Origin: Botrytis cinerea B05.10
Taxonomy: Eukaryota; Ascomycota; Leotiomycetes; Helotiales; Sclerotiniaceae
Length of the DNA stretch: 64,000 nucleotides
Reading direction: 5' to 3'
Assembly: GCF_000143535.2 (NCBI RefSeq)
Contig: NC_037319.1
Coordinates: 248,001 to 312,000 of the forward strand
Made by a program: the position numbers and the translations under genes
Part shown: one piece after another, positions 53,909 through 64,000 of the stretch
How the letters are laid out: every line of letters begins with the position of its first letter
Position numbering within the stretch: position 1 is the stretch's first letter
Notes under the pieces: generated by a model
Told to the model about the DNA's origin: nothing
The model's input: the letters and a program-made list of their open reading frames with translations, nothing else
Databases searched by the model: none

Positions 53909-54537
53909 ATTCTTTATAAGCTTTGTGAATTATACACAGAATTATATATACATAGAAATTAATTTATCATAGTATAACGTCATACATCTGAGTTATGTTG
54001 TTAAAGTGAAGAGAAGTCAATATCACTAATAATTATACAATTACCTTATCATGTTCTATCTTGTCTTGTCTCAGATCTATTCACTAGTATTATGTTCATC
54101 TAAAGTTTCAAGACCAATTCTAATAGAAATCGGGGCGAGTCTTCTGATAAATCCCGAAATAGATAGGAGGTACATTTGGAGGAATGATTCTTAGCGCGAA
54201 TTGGAACAGAATTTAGCGATTCACTTGTTGTCCAGCGGGGTAGATCGAGGGGAATATAAATCATGTGACTTCAGTTTTAAATATTCACTCTTTTCATTTT
54301 CATGTCTTTCTCTATATCTTTTCCCATTTCTTCCTCCATTTCTTCTTTCATATCCTTTTCCATCCTTTCCATTCTCTCTTTCGAAATTCCGTTAATTTCT
54401 ACTATACAGACGTTTCCTTCCACAACACGTCGTCAACGCTAACGTCAATCTCAACGATCAGCAAGATCGCATCAAGCCATTTAGCCAAGAATCACTTTTA
54501 ACTCATCCTTGAACTTCCGTTCCGTTCACCAACTTCG
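53909..54537. other. AT-rich intergenic stretch
   Basis: About 630 bases, T-rich from 54270 to 54400 with TTTCCATTTC-like repeats. No gene supported. Confidence 0.55.
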
Positions 54538-55246
54538 ATGGCAATGACCGAGCCTATATCAGGATTACTTACCTATACTTTTCCTCGCGCATATCAATCT
54601 CAAACACCATCTTCCAGAAGGTCATTATTCAGGTACGATCTATGCTTTTTTGTACGATAGGATCTTGTGCCTTAGTTCTTGAGGAAAACGCTGTCAGATC
54701 ACTCAACAAGATACTACCTTCTATAGCATCATCAGAATGGATAAAGAACATTCTGCAATGCTCGTCGGCACTTGCGACGCTCAAGGCAAGAAGGAGAACG
54801 TATGGATGGTAGCTAAAGAGTGCTAAATTTTCGACCAGAGAATGCAACTTTTGTATTTTTATGCAACCAATGACTCTAGACTAGAACTTAGAGAGGAGCA
54901 TAATTTTGTGGACAAAATCAGTTTCGACGAGAAGATTCGAGTCCATTGGAAGAATTTGCTCAATGACGATGATCGAACCTTCCTCAATAATTCAGATAGT
55001 GGAAAGTTTCTTCGAAAGTAGGCATTGGAGGAAGAATACACAAAGTTGATTACCAATGAGAAGTTGCGCGAAAATGGCCAAGTCAACACTTACGATAGCT
55101 CCGGCAACTCACAATCGGTAAATTCAAGTGGATCTATGAACATCCTTGAAACAAGAGGAGTTCGAACACGTGCTGAAGTCGTTGGTGCGCATATTAGCCC
55201 TAAAAGAATTAGACTTGAGCTCCCGCCAGTCGAGTCAACAGATTGA
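54538..55246 (+). pseudogene. Relic of an unrecognised gene
   Basis: Several coding-like pieces lie close together but cannot be joined. An ATG-started frame at 54538 (MAMTEPISGLLTYTFPRAY) reaches a GTACGA donor at 54633. A second frame (ENAVRSLNKILPSIASSEW) ends at TAG 54810. A third runs from ATG 54842 (LEEEYTKLITNEKL later in it) through an in-frame TAG at 55019-55021 to TGA 55244-55246. The third piece is hydrophilic, rich in Asp, Glu, Asn and Ser, and ends with RIRLELPPVESTD. No family recognised. The shape suggests a decayed gene; a strongly spliced real gene is the alternative. Confidence 0.35.
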
Positions 55247-55747
55247 AGCCCAGCGTTAAATCCAATAATATCAAAGGAAACGGTCGACCGAAGCCAACCG
55301 TCAACCATAAGGAGCATTTGCGCCGCGAGTTCAGACCACAGTCTCCCATATCATACGTCACAGCAATTCATCAAAGCTACCACTTAATCTAGCAAGCAAT
55401 GCGAGCGTGCTTCCATCAATCGAACTTCGACACACCGATCGTCGAAGCCGCAAAATCTATACAACACAGAGTCCGAAGATTCAGAACTTAAGATAATAGA
55501 TAGCTTTTAATCAGCCAAGTATGTAATTCCTCAATCCCACTAGTCAGCAACGCTCCCTGGCCCATTTCTGACATTTCACCGAAATGTTAGCAAGGAATAT
55601 GACTGTGTATCCCCTCCAAATATTATACAGTATCAGGGAACCATCTATCCACCATATTCCGACACCCAAGTCCCAAGTTTTGATCCTCAGTATGAATGAA
55701 TTCATTCCTTCACTGCGATCCCGCTAATCCAAAATTACTCTGACCCT

Positions 55748-56131
55748 TTGAACATATTAGCAACCGCCATACCCATCTTTGGATTGAATCTAGAGAAGTC
55801 CGCCTTTAAATTTTGTCTCACCGCAAAGACATTTCAACAACAAAACCACCTCAAAGATCACACCGCTGGACCTATCTTCCGAATCCCCACCTTTCAAAAA
55901 GTACAAGATGTCGAGGAAAGCACCGCTAAATGGACCCCGCAGTCGTCGAAACTTGTACCAAGAAATTCAAAAGCGCTCGCTCCCATATTCCAGATTCTCA
56001 ACAGCGAAGATTTGAGAAGGTTTTCCGAAGGGACATGAACATTAGCCGAGGTGTGCTTGGACTAATGAAGGAAGAAGACTTGACAGTCGACAAGCGTTTG
56101 TTTTGGCACCAAAGAGTCATTTTAGGTGAAT
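55748..56131 (+). pseudogene. Second gene relic, unrecognised
   Basis: Two overlapping frames of 96 and 67 codons (55748-56038 and 55930-56133) look partly coding: one has AGPIFRIPTFQKVQDVEEST, the other MNISRGVLGLMKEEDLTVDK. A single shift would connect them near 56000. No motif or family is seen. It may belong to the same decayed locus as the preceding relic. Confidence 0.25.
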
Positions 56132-59100
56132 GAACTGTTAGTGAAATAATGAAGAGGCGTTTAATAAAAAGGGGACAAAGAAATATTGTGTCAAGAAATG
56201 AATTAGGATTCAACCAATTCACCTCCCTCACCTTGCACCTCCATTTACACTTATCTTACCCAATTCTTCATTCTGTGCCCTATTATTCTGTTTGCAACAT
56301 GGAAGTTTCCTGAAATTTTTAATACAGATCAACAACAATTTATATTTCAGTGCTGTACTTCTCTTGCGGCGAAAGAACAAACGCAGTGGAAAGAATGCAG
56401 AGAGTGGACATGAAAACGAAAATCACCGAATCAGGACACGCATTGATCATACCTGTAGGTACTTATTTCTAACCCCGATTTCTATTTGGGAGAGTATTCA
56501 ATAGGTATCTAGCAGAATTATTGTCAAACGAAGGTCATTTCACACAATAACAAGTCATTGGTTTGAATGTTGTGAAGTAAGGTTTCTGATAAGAGCAGTG
56601 GACAGAAACTGCTGTATATATGGATCAGATTTTGAAAGTATGGGGAACATGTATTGTGATGATTTCCATGATATTGATATATATGGAATTATTGTAGAGA
56701 TACTTTCTATACAGAGAGAGAAATGAAACTCTCTTCCGCGACTGAACAAGATACCTCCAGGTCTTGTGTGCTTGCACCACCTATTTTTCCTCTTTTGGAA
56801 TCGAAATGCTTGTAAATGGTGGAATAATTGGGAGGGAGTGAGGTCTGTAGTGATGAAAAATAATGGAATGGGTCAGGAATGCATTATCTATTTCATTTTT
56901 CAATTGTGTATGGGGCGGGTGAAGTTATATATTACTGTTGTTACGAGAAGGATACGGAAGACGTAACACCCACGAATTGCGTAGGTCCTGTATGTCTAAT
57001 TGTATTCTATCTAAAGAGCTAGCTACGTATTGAAAGTAGTAAGTCTTATATAGACTTGCTGAAAGAGCTAGTCTCTTTTGCACTCGCTTAGGGCTTTACT
57101 ACGGTAGCTATATTACAGTGGCAATTGAATGGAAGTCATTCACTTCATTCACAAAAGAATAAGAATTTCTTCTAACAGTTACTGGGGAAATATCCCAATG
57201 TAATGCTATTAATAGCAAGCATAATTAGCATAATATTCGATACAGAATCCGTACACTCTCCAATTGTATATATACTAGCAACCATATTTAACAAAAACAT
57301 TCTTAATATTCGAAAAATTTATAGAAAGGAGAATATGATCAAGCTCAATATTGAACTATCTCACTATACCAGAACTGTCAAACTACTTGAAATGCTTTTC
57401 CAAAGCAGATCGAATATTACACCGAAAACCAATTTTCCTAATCGATTGATCAATAAAAGTTTCGTGAGTTTTTTTTGTTCAATATTCATATATCTTTCTT
57501 AAGTTTACTATAGAAGTTGAATTCAATAAGAGGGTGGAGATTAAATAACAATATGTTGATCTTACAGAAAATAATCAAACTGAATGATTTTCCTGTAAGA
57601 GAAACTTACACCAAGATACATCGAACTTCTATCCACAAGCAACTTAACATTGTGGGTGGAAGTTGTAGAGCTTGAGATGAATTCGACGAATTTTTTACAA
57701 TTGAAGAAGTTCAAAATGACGTTCTATACCGTGTTTAGAAGACAAATGGTCCGAGAGAGCTGTGGCAGCGCTGGGCGTCTTGACCTCATGAAGCTTACCC
57801 TTTGTAATTCTAGATATTTACGGATTCAGTCTAAATGATGACTCTTATGTTATTTCATGATCAAAGTGACCCGAATTCTAAATATCATGATTGTCATTAT
57901 ATCATTGTGTTATTTCATTTGGAGAATTTTTTGACCTTTGTAGACTGATCCCCATGTAATTTTACAGGATGGAATTTCAGGAATGAACTTATACCCTCTC
58001 ATCAGTGACTAATTTGACACAGAAACACAGTATCTGTATGCCTGTGCGATACTTTTCACTTGCCTTGTAAGATCATTCCTGATTTTCTTTCACAAATTTT
58101 GTTCAGAAATCATTTCCCCATCATTCTAACTCCTGTAAATTGTTTATTCGTCATTTTCTAAGTTTTTATGAACTACTGAATCTTACTATTTCATAGTGAG
58201 AATTAGTTGATTTGGTTTGACCATTTGGAGGGAGAGACTGCCCAGTAGATTCCATTACCTGACCAACTTGACCTCAGAATTAGGCGATAAATCCTTGATA
58301 GTGGTAACGGTTCAAGTAATCAGCTACTGTACCTATGTCAACTTCTGCTTAGGTTCTAGTATTTGTTGAGTTCTGCCTAAATTGAGGAACGCTCTTGATA
58401 ATTTGGCTGGTCAATAGGGACCCGGCCGGGCTGTGTGTATAGGCCGTGGTCAAGAAGGAATGGAAGCTCGAGCCACTATCCAAGAAGTGTACTAAATTTT
58501 CGCTAAAGAATAACCTTAGCTCTTCGGTAAGATGTTTGCTTCGTGTCTGGATTAATTGTTAGAAATGTATCATTTTTCGAGTGATTTCTGTATTCAATAT
58601 ATGCAGAGATTGATATAACTGACACCTCAATCTTAAGTTCTCCCGAAGTGCTGGAAAAAATCACGGATTAATTTTTGATTATTTCTTTCAAGACGTTTTC
58701 ATTTGTGGGGCAGAGAAGGTCATGATGGGAGTGGCCAGGTCTCTTGTTTGTCTTGATTCAAGGCAGAATTGATGCAATTGAAAGAATATCGGTAAGAAAC
58801 GACTAACTCGAAATCTTACAGGTCTCAGATAGGGCTTGTACGGGAGACCGCTCAGATTGGCAGCTACCTAGATTTTTACCTCGATATCTTCCAGGAAAGA
58901 GTTAGGAGACGTGTTGATTTAAGCCAACATCTCCATCAGTGGACATTCAATTGCAGAGGCTGAACAACCATACGGGCGGTCATGCTGACCCATGTGACAA
59001 TTATCATGTAGCTTTTTGTGGTAACCTAAAATCTTGAATTTTTAGTTGAAGGCAATCATCAAATACACTCACGACCGAAATCTAAACCGAGTTGGAACTG

Positions 59101-59107
59101 TATATAA
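59101..59107 (+). promoter_or_regulatory. TATA box of the small gene at 59304
   Basis: TATATAA lies about 200 bp upstream of the start codon and just before the CATCT repeat leader. Position and sequence fit a core promoter. Confidence 0.45.
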
Positions 59108-59135
59108 ATGCGATGTTTTGTGCTTTTTATTCCCA

Positions 59136-59213
59136 ATCTCATCTCATCTCATCTCATCTCATCTCATCCCATCTCATCCCATCTCATTCCATCTCATTCC
59201 ATCTCATTCCATA
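59136..59213 (+). repeat. ATCTC pentanucleotide repeat grading into 10-nt units
   Basis: Perfect ATCTC units change into ATCCCATCTC and then ATTCCATCTC units, a clear record of stepwise expansion. It lies in the probable 5' leader of the 59304 gene. Confidence 0.88.
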
Positions 59214-59303
59214 TCTTAAACATCGGTTTATCAAAGTCAATACCACAAATCACTAGCTTTATAAATCTCAAATACTACTCGATCCATTCATCTATTTAAA
59301 ACA

Positions 59304-59600
59304 ATGCCAAACCATAGAGCCTCAACGGTAGCAAGCAGGTCTCCTACCCCCGATGTTCCAGATCTCATAAGCGATCATAGTGACAGTACTACTGAAAGTC
59401 AGAAAAGCGCAGAAAGTAAAGCAAGAGCTCTTCAAATAAGGAAGGATGCAGAAAATGCAAAGAAAGCAAGTGATTTAGCAGAAAAGGAAAAAGCAAAGAG
59501 GCAGAAGGCAAAATCAAAGGAAAAATTGATAAAACAAAAAAAGCATGGTAATGGTGGTGGTGGAAGCGGGAGTGGTGGTACAGCACACAGCGGACATTAA
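59304..59600 (+). CDS. Small basic charged protein, unrecognised
   Basis: A single-exon frame of 98 residues with a good start context (AAAACAATGCC) and a TATA box 200 bp upstream. The first 40 residues are Ser/Thr/Asp-rich (SPTPDVPDLISDHSDSTTES), the middle 40 form a Lys/Ala/Glu helix (AENAKKASDLAEKEKAKRQ), and the end is Gly/Ser/His-rich. There is no signal peptide or membrane segment. The helix could bind nucleic acid or act as a small coiled coil. No family is recognised; codon pattern and promoter context are the only support. Confidence 0.55.
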   Translation: MPNHRASTVASRSPTPDVPDLISDHSDSTTESQKSAESKARALQIRKDAENAKKASDLAEKEKAKRQKAKSKEKLIKQKKHGNGGGGSGSGGTAHSGH

Positions 59601-60129
59601 AGTTGATGAACAAAACATGCCCAGCTAAAAACGGCAGAAGCTGTCAAAACCTCTCAGATTTACACCGGCATTTTGGGGATTGCAAGAATCGTTGGAAGGG
59701 GTTCAAGAAAAATCAAATAACTAGAATGGCACACATTGTTTACTGGGTTTGATTTTTAGATCGTTCAACTGCATGTTGGGATTTAACGGAGCTAAAGGAC
59801 AATAGATAGGTTCGGCAAATTTGGAATTCAATCATGTTATTTTTAAAAAATTTCAATCAGGCAGGATGCTACGTTGATTGACTCTATGTTTTGAATATGT
59901 GTAACTGGACCTCAATTGAAGACTTCGATTAAGGCCTTCTCATCCGGAACAGGGTTTTAATCAAAATTCTTTAAATTTAGGCAAATCGGGGCACAGCACA
60001 AACCTGGAGACAAATTCCAAATAAAATCATTCTAAAGTGGCTTGAGGCCTGCAATAGTTCAGACTGCAGGCCGGCTAACTCTCCTAAATTGTCGAGAAAC
60101 ATCAATTCAAAATCAAAGTCGGACTTTTC
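59601..60129. other. Intergenic stretch
   Basis: 530 bases between the small gene and the convergent 3' end of the acyltransferase, AT-rich. It includes an 8-bp hairpin at 60046-60072. Confidence 0.6.
60046..60072. other. Hairpin downstream of the acyltransferase stop
   Basis: GGCCTGCA and its perfect inverted copy TGCAGGCC are separated by 11 bases. It lies about 60-85 bases past the acyltransferase stop, probably in its 3' untranslated region. Confidence 0.5.
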
Positions 60130-61363
60130 TCAAATCCATGGCATTTTCAGCACCTCTCCATCAGTCATTCCAGGCTTCCCGAATAAAACTTCAGCCTTCG
60201 AGTTACCAGGCTCCAGGCTCATTACAATGTTGAACAGCGTACTGTTCCTTGTCTCCTTCGGACGATCTGGATCTTCTTGGCAACAAATCGCTTGCGGTGC
60301 ATTAAAAGTATCCGAGAACAATCTTTCCCTCAAAAGTTTTCCGATTCCATCACTAATCTGCAGGCCACTTTTCATATCTTTGACTAATCCACTGACCAGA
60401 AAGTTGGCCCTATCAAGTCTCACCGGACTCCCCTTGAGCCAAAATGGCTCGCTCACCAAGTCATTTTTGATGAAATGATTTGTATGTGCCACAAAACCAT
60501 CATCACATGGCTCCAAGAAACAATTTCCTACAGGTGAAAGCTCCATACTCAAAGTTTTTCTGGGATCGGCTATGAGGATGTGTTGACTCGAAGCCACACC
60601 ACCTAATTCCTCAATTGATGCTATAGCTTTTTCCACGCTATCACTTTCCAAACAAATACGGAGTGCAACATGAATCGGAAGCTTATGAGTATGTGTTGGA
60701 CGAGCTCTAATGGCGTTGAGACATACGCCAACACCAGAAGAATTGAAGCCAATTTTACCCACTATTCCTGCCTGTGTTCTGTTATTTTACTGCGGAGACT
60801 TTCAGGAAAAGGATGTCATACCTCAGTCACCATCCAAATTTTTCCTTTCCCCTTTCCTTCTATTTCCACCATCGCCAAATTCTTTTTAACATTCTCCGTC
60901 CAGTCCCAATTTTGTGCCAACACCATCTTTTCTTCTACCTCTTTACCCTGCATCTTCCAACCTAAACTAGTACACCCATCGGTAAATTTCCCCAAAGCGA
61001 TTTCACTCCTACAATTAAGTGCTACGATATCCAAAATATCAACACCTGCACCCTCGGCAATACCCACCATTTCATCATAGATATCAGGTGTTAGCTTTTG
61101 GATTGTGACCTGAAAGTCCTTGGCAATCTCGTGGACTTCGGGCCATGTCAACGAGGAGGTAGATTGAAACATTGCCTCATATATCCTCATCTGATCTTTG
61201 ATCTCGGAAGATAGAATATTGCCATGTTCAAATCCTATCTAGACAATGTGAGATGCTTATCAAGTGAAAGTGGGGGATATTCAAGAGAGTACGAGGAGAG
61301 AGGATTTACCTCTTTTGGAGTTCCTTTGAGTATAATCTTCTTGGGAAAATGAGAGGAAGACAT
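60130..61363 (-). CDS. Peptidase C45 / isopenicillin N-type acyltransferase family protein
   Basis: Ntn-hydrolase of the C45 family, which includes fungal acyl-CoA:6-aminopenicillanic acid acyltransferase. The family precursor self-cleaves at Gly-Cys and the freed Cys is the nucleophile. Three exons on minus: 61363-61310, 61238-60822, 60771-60130; all phase 0, 370 residues (about 357 in penicillin producers). GFEHG is near the N-terminus. The cleavage site is in FTDGCTSLGW, with Cys after Gly, followed by the conserved AQNWDW. The later segments GIVGKIGFNSSGVGVCLNA, GFVAHTNHF and PVRLDRA are typical. The C-terminus is PWI, not an obvious peroxisomal tripeptide as in the penicillin enzyme. No NRPS or IPNS gene lies in the window, so a penicillin role is unsupported; general amide or peptide acyl transfer is more likely. 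Confidence 0.92.
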
Positions 61364-62276
61364 AGTGATATATGTTATATGTATATATGGTGTGTTGTTT
61401 GTCAATATGGTATTTTTCTCATATCAGGATTGAACGTTGTCAATCAACGATCATTCCTGAGGAAGATAGACGATTACCCCGCGGTGGGGCGAACTTGCCG
61501 AGAAATTACCGACGTAGCCAAGTTTACTTCAACGTTCTGTTCACATCATCGTCCTCCAGGGAAGTGATATATACTTGATCTAAGAAACTTCTCAGTATTG
61601 ATTAACGACTTGAGAATTAGAGTTACATTAGGTATCAGCTTCGAATTACGGACTATAGATACAACTTTCCTATACAACTTGGTCCTTTCGCTGGTCTCCC
61701 GAAGCCCCCAATGTGTTTTGTCGAAGGATTAGATTGTGGGAAAGTTCCCGAGATTTTGACCATGGCTTCATATCAAAGATTCAAGGTAGCCATTTGAATA
61801 GATGAAAATTACAAGTGTTCAAAGTGGATAAGGTAATGATTGTCTTGATCACGGTTATGAGCAATATTCATTGATCCATTTACTTAACACCAACGTTATT
61901 ATTCTGGCATTTATTCCTCCGTCTGTTGATCATCTCTTTCCGTGTCATTCTGCTAGCAGAATGATCACCTCGGCGATTCACATTATTTGCTACTATCTGT
62001 TTATCATTCACCTATATGGTCCTGTTCGAGCCTGAGATTCAAGCATATTCACTCGAGCAAACAAAGTGAAAACATAGATTAGACCGTTCATATATAGATC
62101 ATTGGAAATATGTTAGACTACCTTACCTATCAAAATAACACACACGTGATCAGTAGTTCACTTTCTCAAAGTTGACAATATACTCGCCTCTGATTCTTTT
62201 TCTCAACCACACAACAACTAACTCGAAATTGAAGAATTCAACGTAGATGGCGGTTTACATTTCGAGAAGAGCATAA
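61364..62276. other. Intergenic stretch between divergent genes
   Basis: 0.9 kb holding the likely promoters of the acyltransferase (minus) and the gene at 62277 (plus). No gene supported. Confidence 0.6.
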
Positions 62277-62949
62277 ATGCTCGATCGATTGTTTGAAGAA
62301 GGCAGATTGAACAATGAATATAGATCCGCATTCGAACATGCGGCGTATGCGCTTTTGCGCGAGGAAGGAAAGATGGAGGTAATTGAGCGCACCGTCTACA
62401 AAAAGCTCTGTAAGTATCTTCAACAATCATTTTTCTATTTCCAAGACAAATTAATAACAATTTATAGTCGGCGACGACCCCAAAGATAAGGAAAACGATG
62501 CCAAAAATGCCAAGTCCACGCTTGCGCCCAAGAAGAGAAATGTTGCCGAGTCCAATGTCGGTAAAAGCGCAGAAACATCTGCTATTCCTACTGTGACACA
62601 GGAGAAAGATATCCAAGAGGCCAGAGATTCAATCGAGTCTGATGTCACAAAGCTGGTTGCCAGCATCAGCTATAGAGATCAAGCCGCAAAAACTCCACCT
62701 CCCGGAGAAAAACCACAGTTCACGGAAAGACAGATGCGAGTCATGGTAAAACAAGAAATAGCCAAAGCAAAGATGGGTGTTGTAGCTTGGCACAGGCTAC
62801 GAGAGGCGAATGAAAAAAACACTGCAATAGCTGCCAGACACGACGCAATGCTGTTCAAGCGTGACGATTTGCTGCCAATGAGAACAGGTGGCAGTATCCA
62901 ACAATTCTCGACATACGCTCCACCTGCCCGGGAATGTGAGAATTACTAG
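62277..62949 (+). CDS. Unrecognised charged protein, ends at an in-frame TAG
   Basis: Two exons, 62277-62409 and 62468-62949, with a good 58-nt intron (GTAAGT..TTATAG) give 204 residues. The first 44 residues are helical and charged (LFEEGRLNNEYRSAFEHAAY). The second exon begins FGDDPKDKENDAKNAK, continues with KSTLAPKKRN, and then has a helical Gln/Arg/Lys section (RQMRVMVKQEIAKAKMGVV). No membrane segment or signal is seen and no family is recognised. The frame does not look finished at TAG 62947, because it stays open and coding-like for another 110 codons. Either the protein ends here or the gene is broken. Confidence 0.6.
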
Positions 62950-63279
62950 TTTGCTGAAGATGGCGCACAAATCAAAATGGTTGAACAGAGATTTAATGTC
63001 AGTGTCAAGTATATCTCTGAAACTTGGCTGTTTCGTTTGTGGCCTGTACCAGCAGATCGGGATGCCTTTGAAAAGGATCGTGCAAATGGAATGCAATTGC
63101 TTGCCAGATGCAAGGAATTTTTACAATTCTGGGTTTGGGTCTTCATATATACAGATCCTACAAGAGGTCGGGCTTCATTGACAACTTGCCTTGAATGGTT
63201 TTTGTTTGGGGAGACTTCTCTGGAGTATAAGGAGTTTGTCAGATTTGGCTTCCACCTCAAAGTCAATGATGCCCATTGA
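62950..63279 (+). pseudogene. Continuation of the 62277 gene beyond the TAG
   Basis: Right after TAG 62947-62949 the same frame runs on to TGA 63277-63279 and reads like real protein: FAEDGAQIKMVEQRFNVSVK, then ETWLFRLWPVPADRDAFEKD and a Trp/Phe-rich WVWVFIYTDPTRGR. A further coding-like piece in another frame (EATESLKKNVGDQWKTLPAV) follows from about 63275, suggesting a later shift as well. Probably the 3' half of a disabled gene. Confidence 0.45.
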
Positions 63280-64000
63280 AGCTACTGAGTCATTGAAGAA
63301 GAATGTAGGTGATCAATGGAAGACGTTGCCAGCTGTTATCAAAATTCAGGATGGGAAGTTGGGAGAAGAGCACGCTGCACGTATGAAAGCAAGTATAGGT
63401 AGTTCCAAAGACTATCCTGTACTTAGAATAGACAAAATCATAGACCGATGGATACACAAAATACCCAACCATCTAATCTTCTGCAACAATCAAATATCTC
63501 TCCACCTCCGGCTATTTATCTTTCTACAATCGTCAACGTAGTAAGGAAAAGGATCAGCATGGCAGTTCCAATGGGTGGGATACTTCCGAATGCATGCACA
63601 TATTAGAAAAGATGGATGGTCCTTCCCTTCACATCAACTAATTGCTCGCACTTTATATTTTCACCATCTCCCGAGAACTGTCTGTCACACCAGACACGGT
63701 TTATTGTTGCATAAAATTGCTACAAGTATCAAAGCTTCCGTCAAATCAAACTTGGGCCTAGACTTAGACCTAGAGATATGTACTTCTCCGGCACTGAAAT
63801 ATAAGTCAGTGGCCTAGAATTGCGCGATCAAATTGAAATCCATCGCGAAAGAGCAAAGCCTCGAGCTTAGTTAGTAAAGATTCACAGCACAAAAGAACGA
63901 ACATATCAATAAAAGCAATTTTTATCATTTCAAGAAACGCTTATCAGTGATTGATTCAGAAATGTAGGACAATTATTGAACTCTAGCCCTGCTACCCTTG
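63280..64000. other. Right-end stretch
   Basis: Apart from the coding-like piece in a shifted frame near 63275-63400 (see the preceding feature), nothing is supported up to the window edge. Confidence 0.5.

Larger units (their letters stand above)
56134..59303. other. AT-rich stretch without a supported gene
   Basis: 3.2 kb, clearly AT-rich, with many stops in all frames and no frame above 99 codons. It contains a perfect palindrome CCCGGCCGGG at 58421-58430 standing out of AT-rich surroundings. The last 200 bases are the promoter and leader of the small gene at 59304. Confidence 0.55.

Overview
The window looks like a euchromatic piece of a filamentous ascomycete chromosome. Gene models are split by short introns (mostly 47-120 nt) with GT..AG ends and CTRAC-like branch sites. 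Gene content is typical of Pezizomycotina: a DUF2841/HrmA-like protein, a DUF4203 membrane protein, an a-factor receptor of the STE3 class, a peptidase C45 acyltransferase and Cbf1. Moderate GC and the protein flavour suggest Leotiomycetes, in the Botrytis/Sclerotinia range; this is inference, not something a motif here proves.

Layout. 0-9 kb: the 3' part of an unrecognised gene cut by the left edge; the mitochondrial single-stranded DNA-binding protein RIM1 (minus, three exons); and a 1165-residue protein with signal peptide, Ser/Thr stalk, seven membrane segments (DUF4203) and a long cytoplasmic tail. 11-21 kb: ERF4, the accessory subunit of the Ras palmitoyltransferase; FYV10/GID9 of the GID/CTLH ubiquitin ligase (minus); and the bHLH factor CBF1 (plus). 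22-28 kb: a complete 11-exon ABCC transporter of the YCF1/MRP type, with a Yap1-type site TGACTAA upstream. 28-37 kb: nine kilobases with no supported gene. 37-50 kb: the DUF2841 protein, a six-exon cytochrome P450, an unknown membrane/coiled-coil protein and an alpha/beta hydrolase (HGGG/GESAG). 51-53.4 kb: a STE3 pheromone receptor with a very long C-terminal tail.

From 53.5 kb to the right end the sequence is more AT-rich and looks accessory. It holds a 346-bp MITE with 28-bp terminal inverted repeats and a TA target duplication, gene relics, a small basic protein gene with a repetitive leader, a complete C45 acyltransferase (minus) and an unrecognised gene interrupted by a stop.

The genes are mostly unrelated housekeeping and regulatory loci, not a cluster. 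Functional themes are vacuolar detoxification (YCF1), protein palmitoylation (ERF4), regulated proteolysis (GID9), sulfur/centromere-type bHLH control (CBF1), mating (STE3) and secondary or xenobiotic metabolism (P450, hydrolase, C45 acyltransferase). The oddest recurring feature is single in-frame TAG codons in four otherwise open frames (282, 48421, 55019, 62947). The usual explanation is gene decay, but recoding by A-to-I mRNA editing is testable. All exon boundaries were worked out by eye from reading frame, splice consensus and family conservation; no alignment or transcript data were available.
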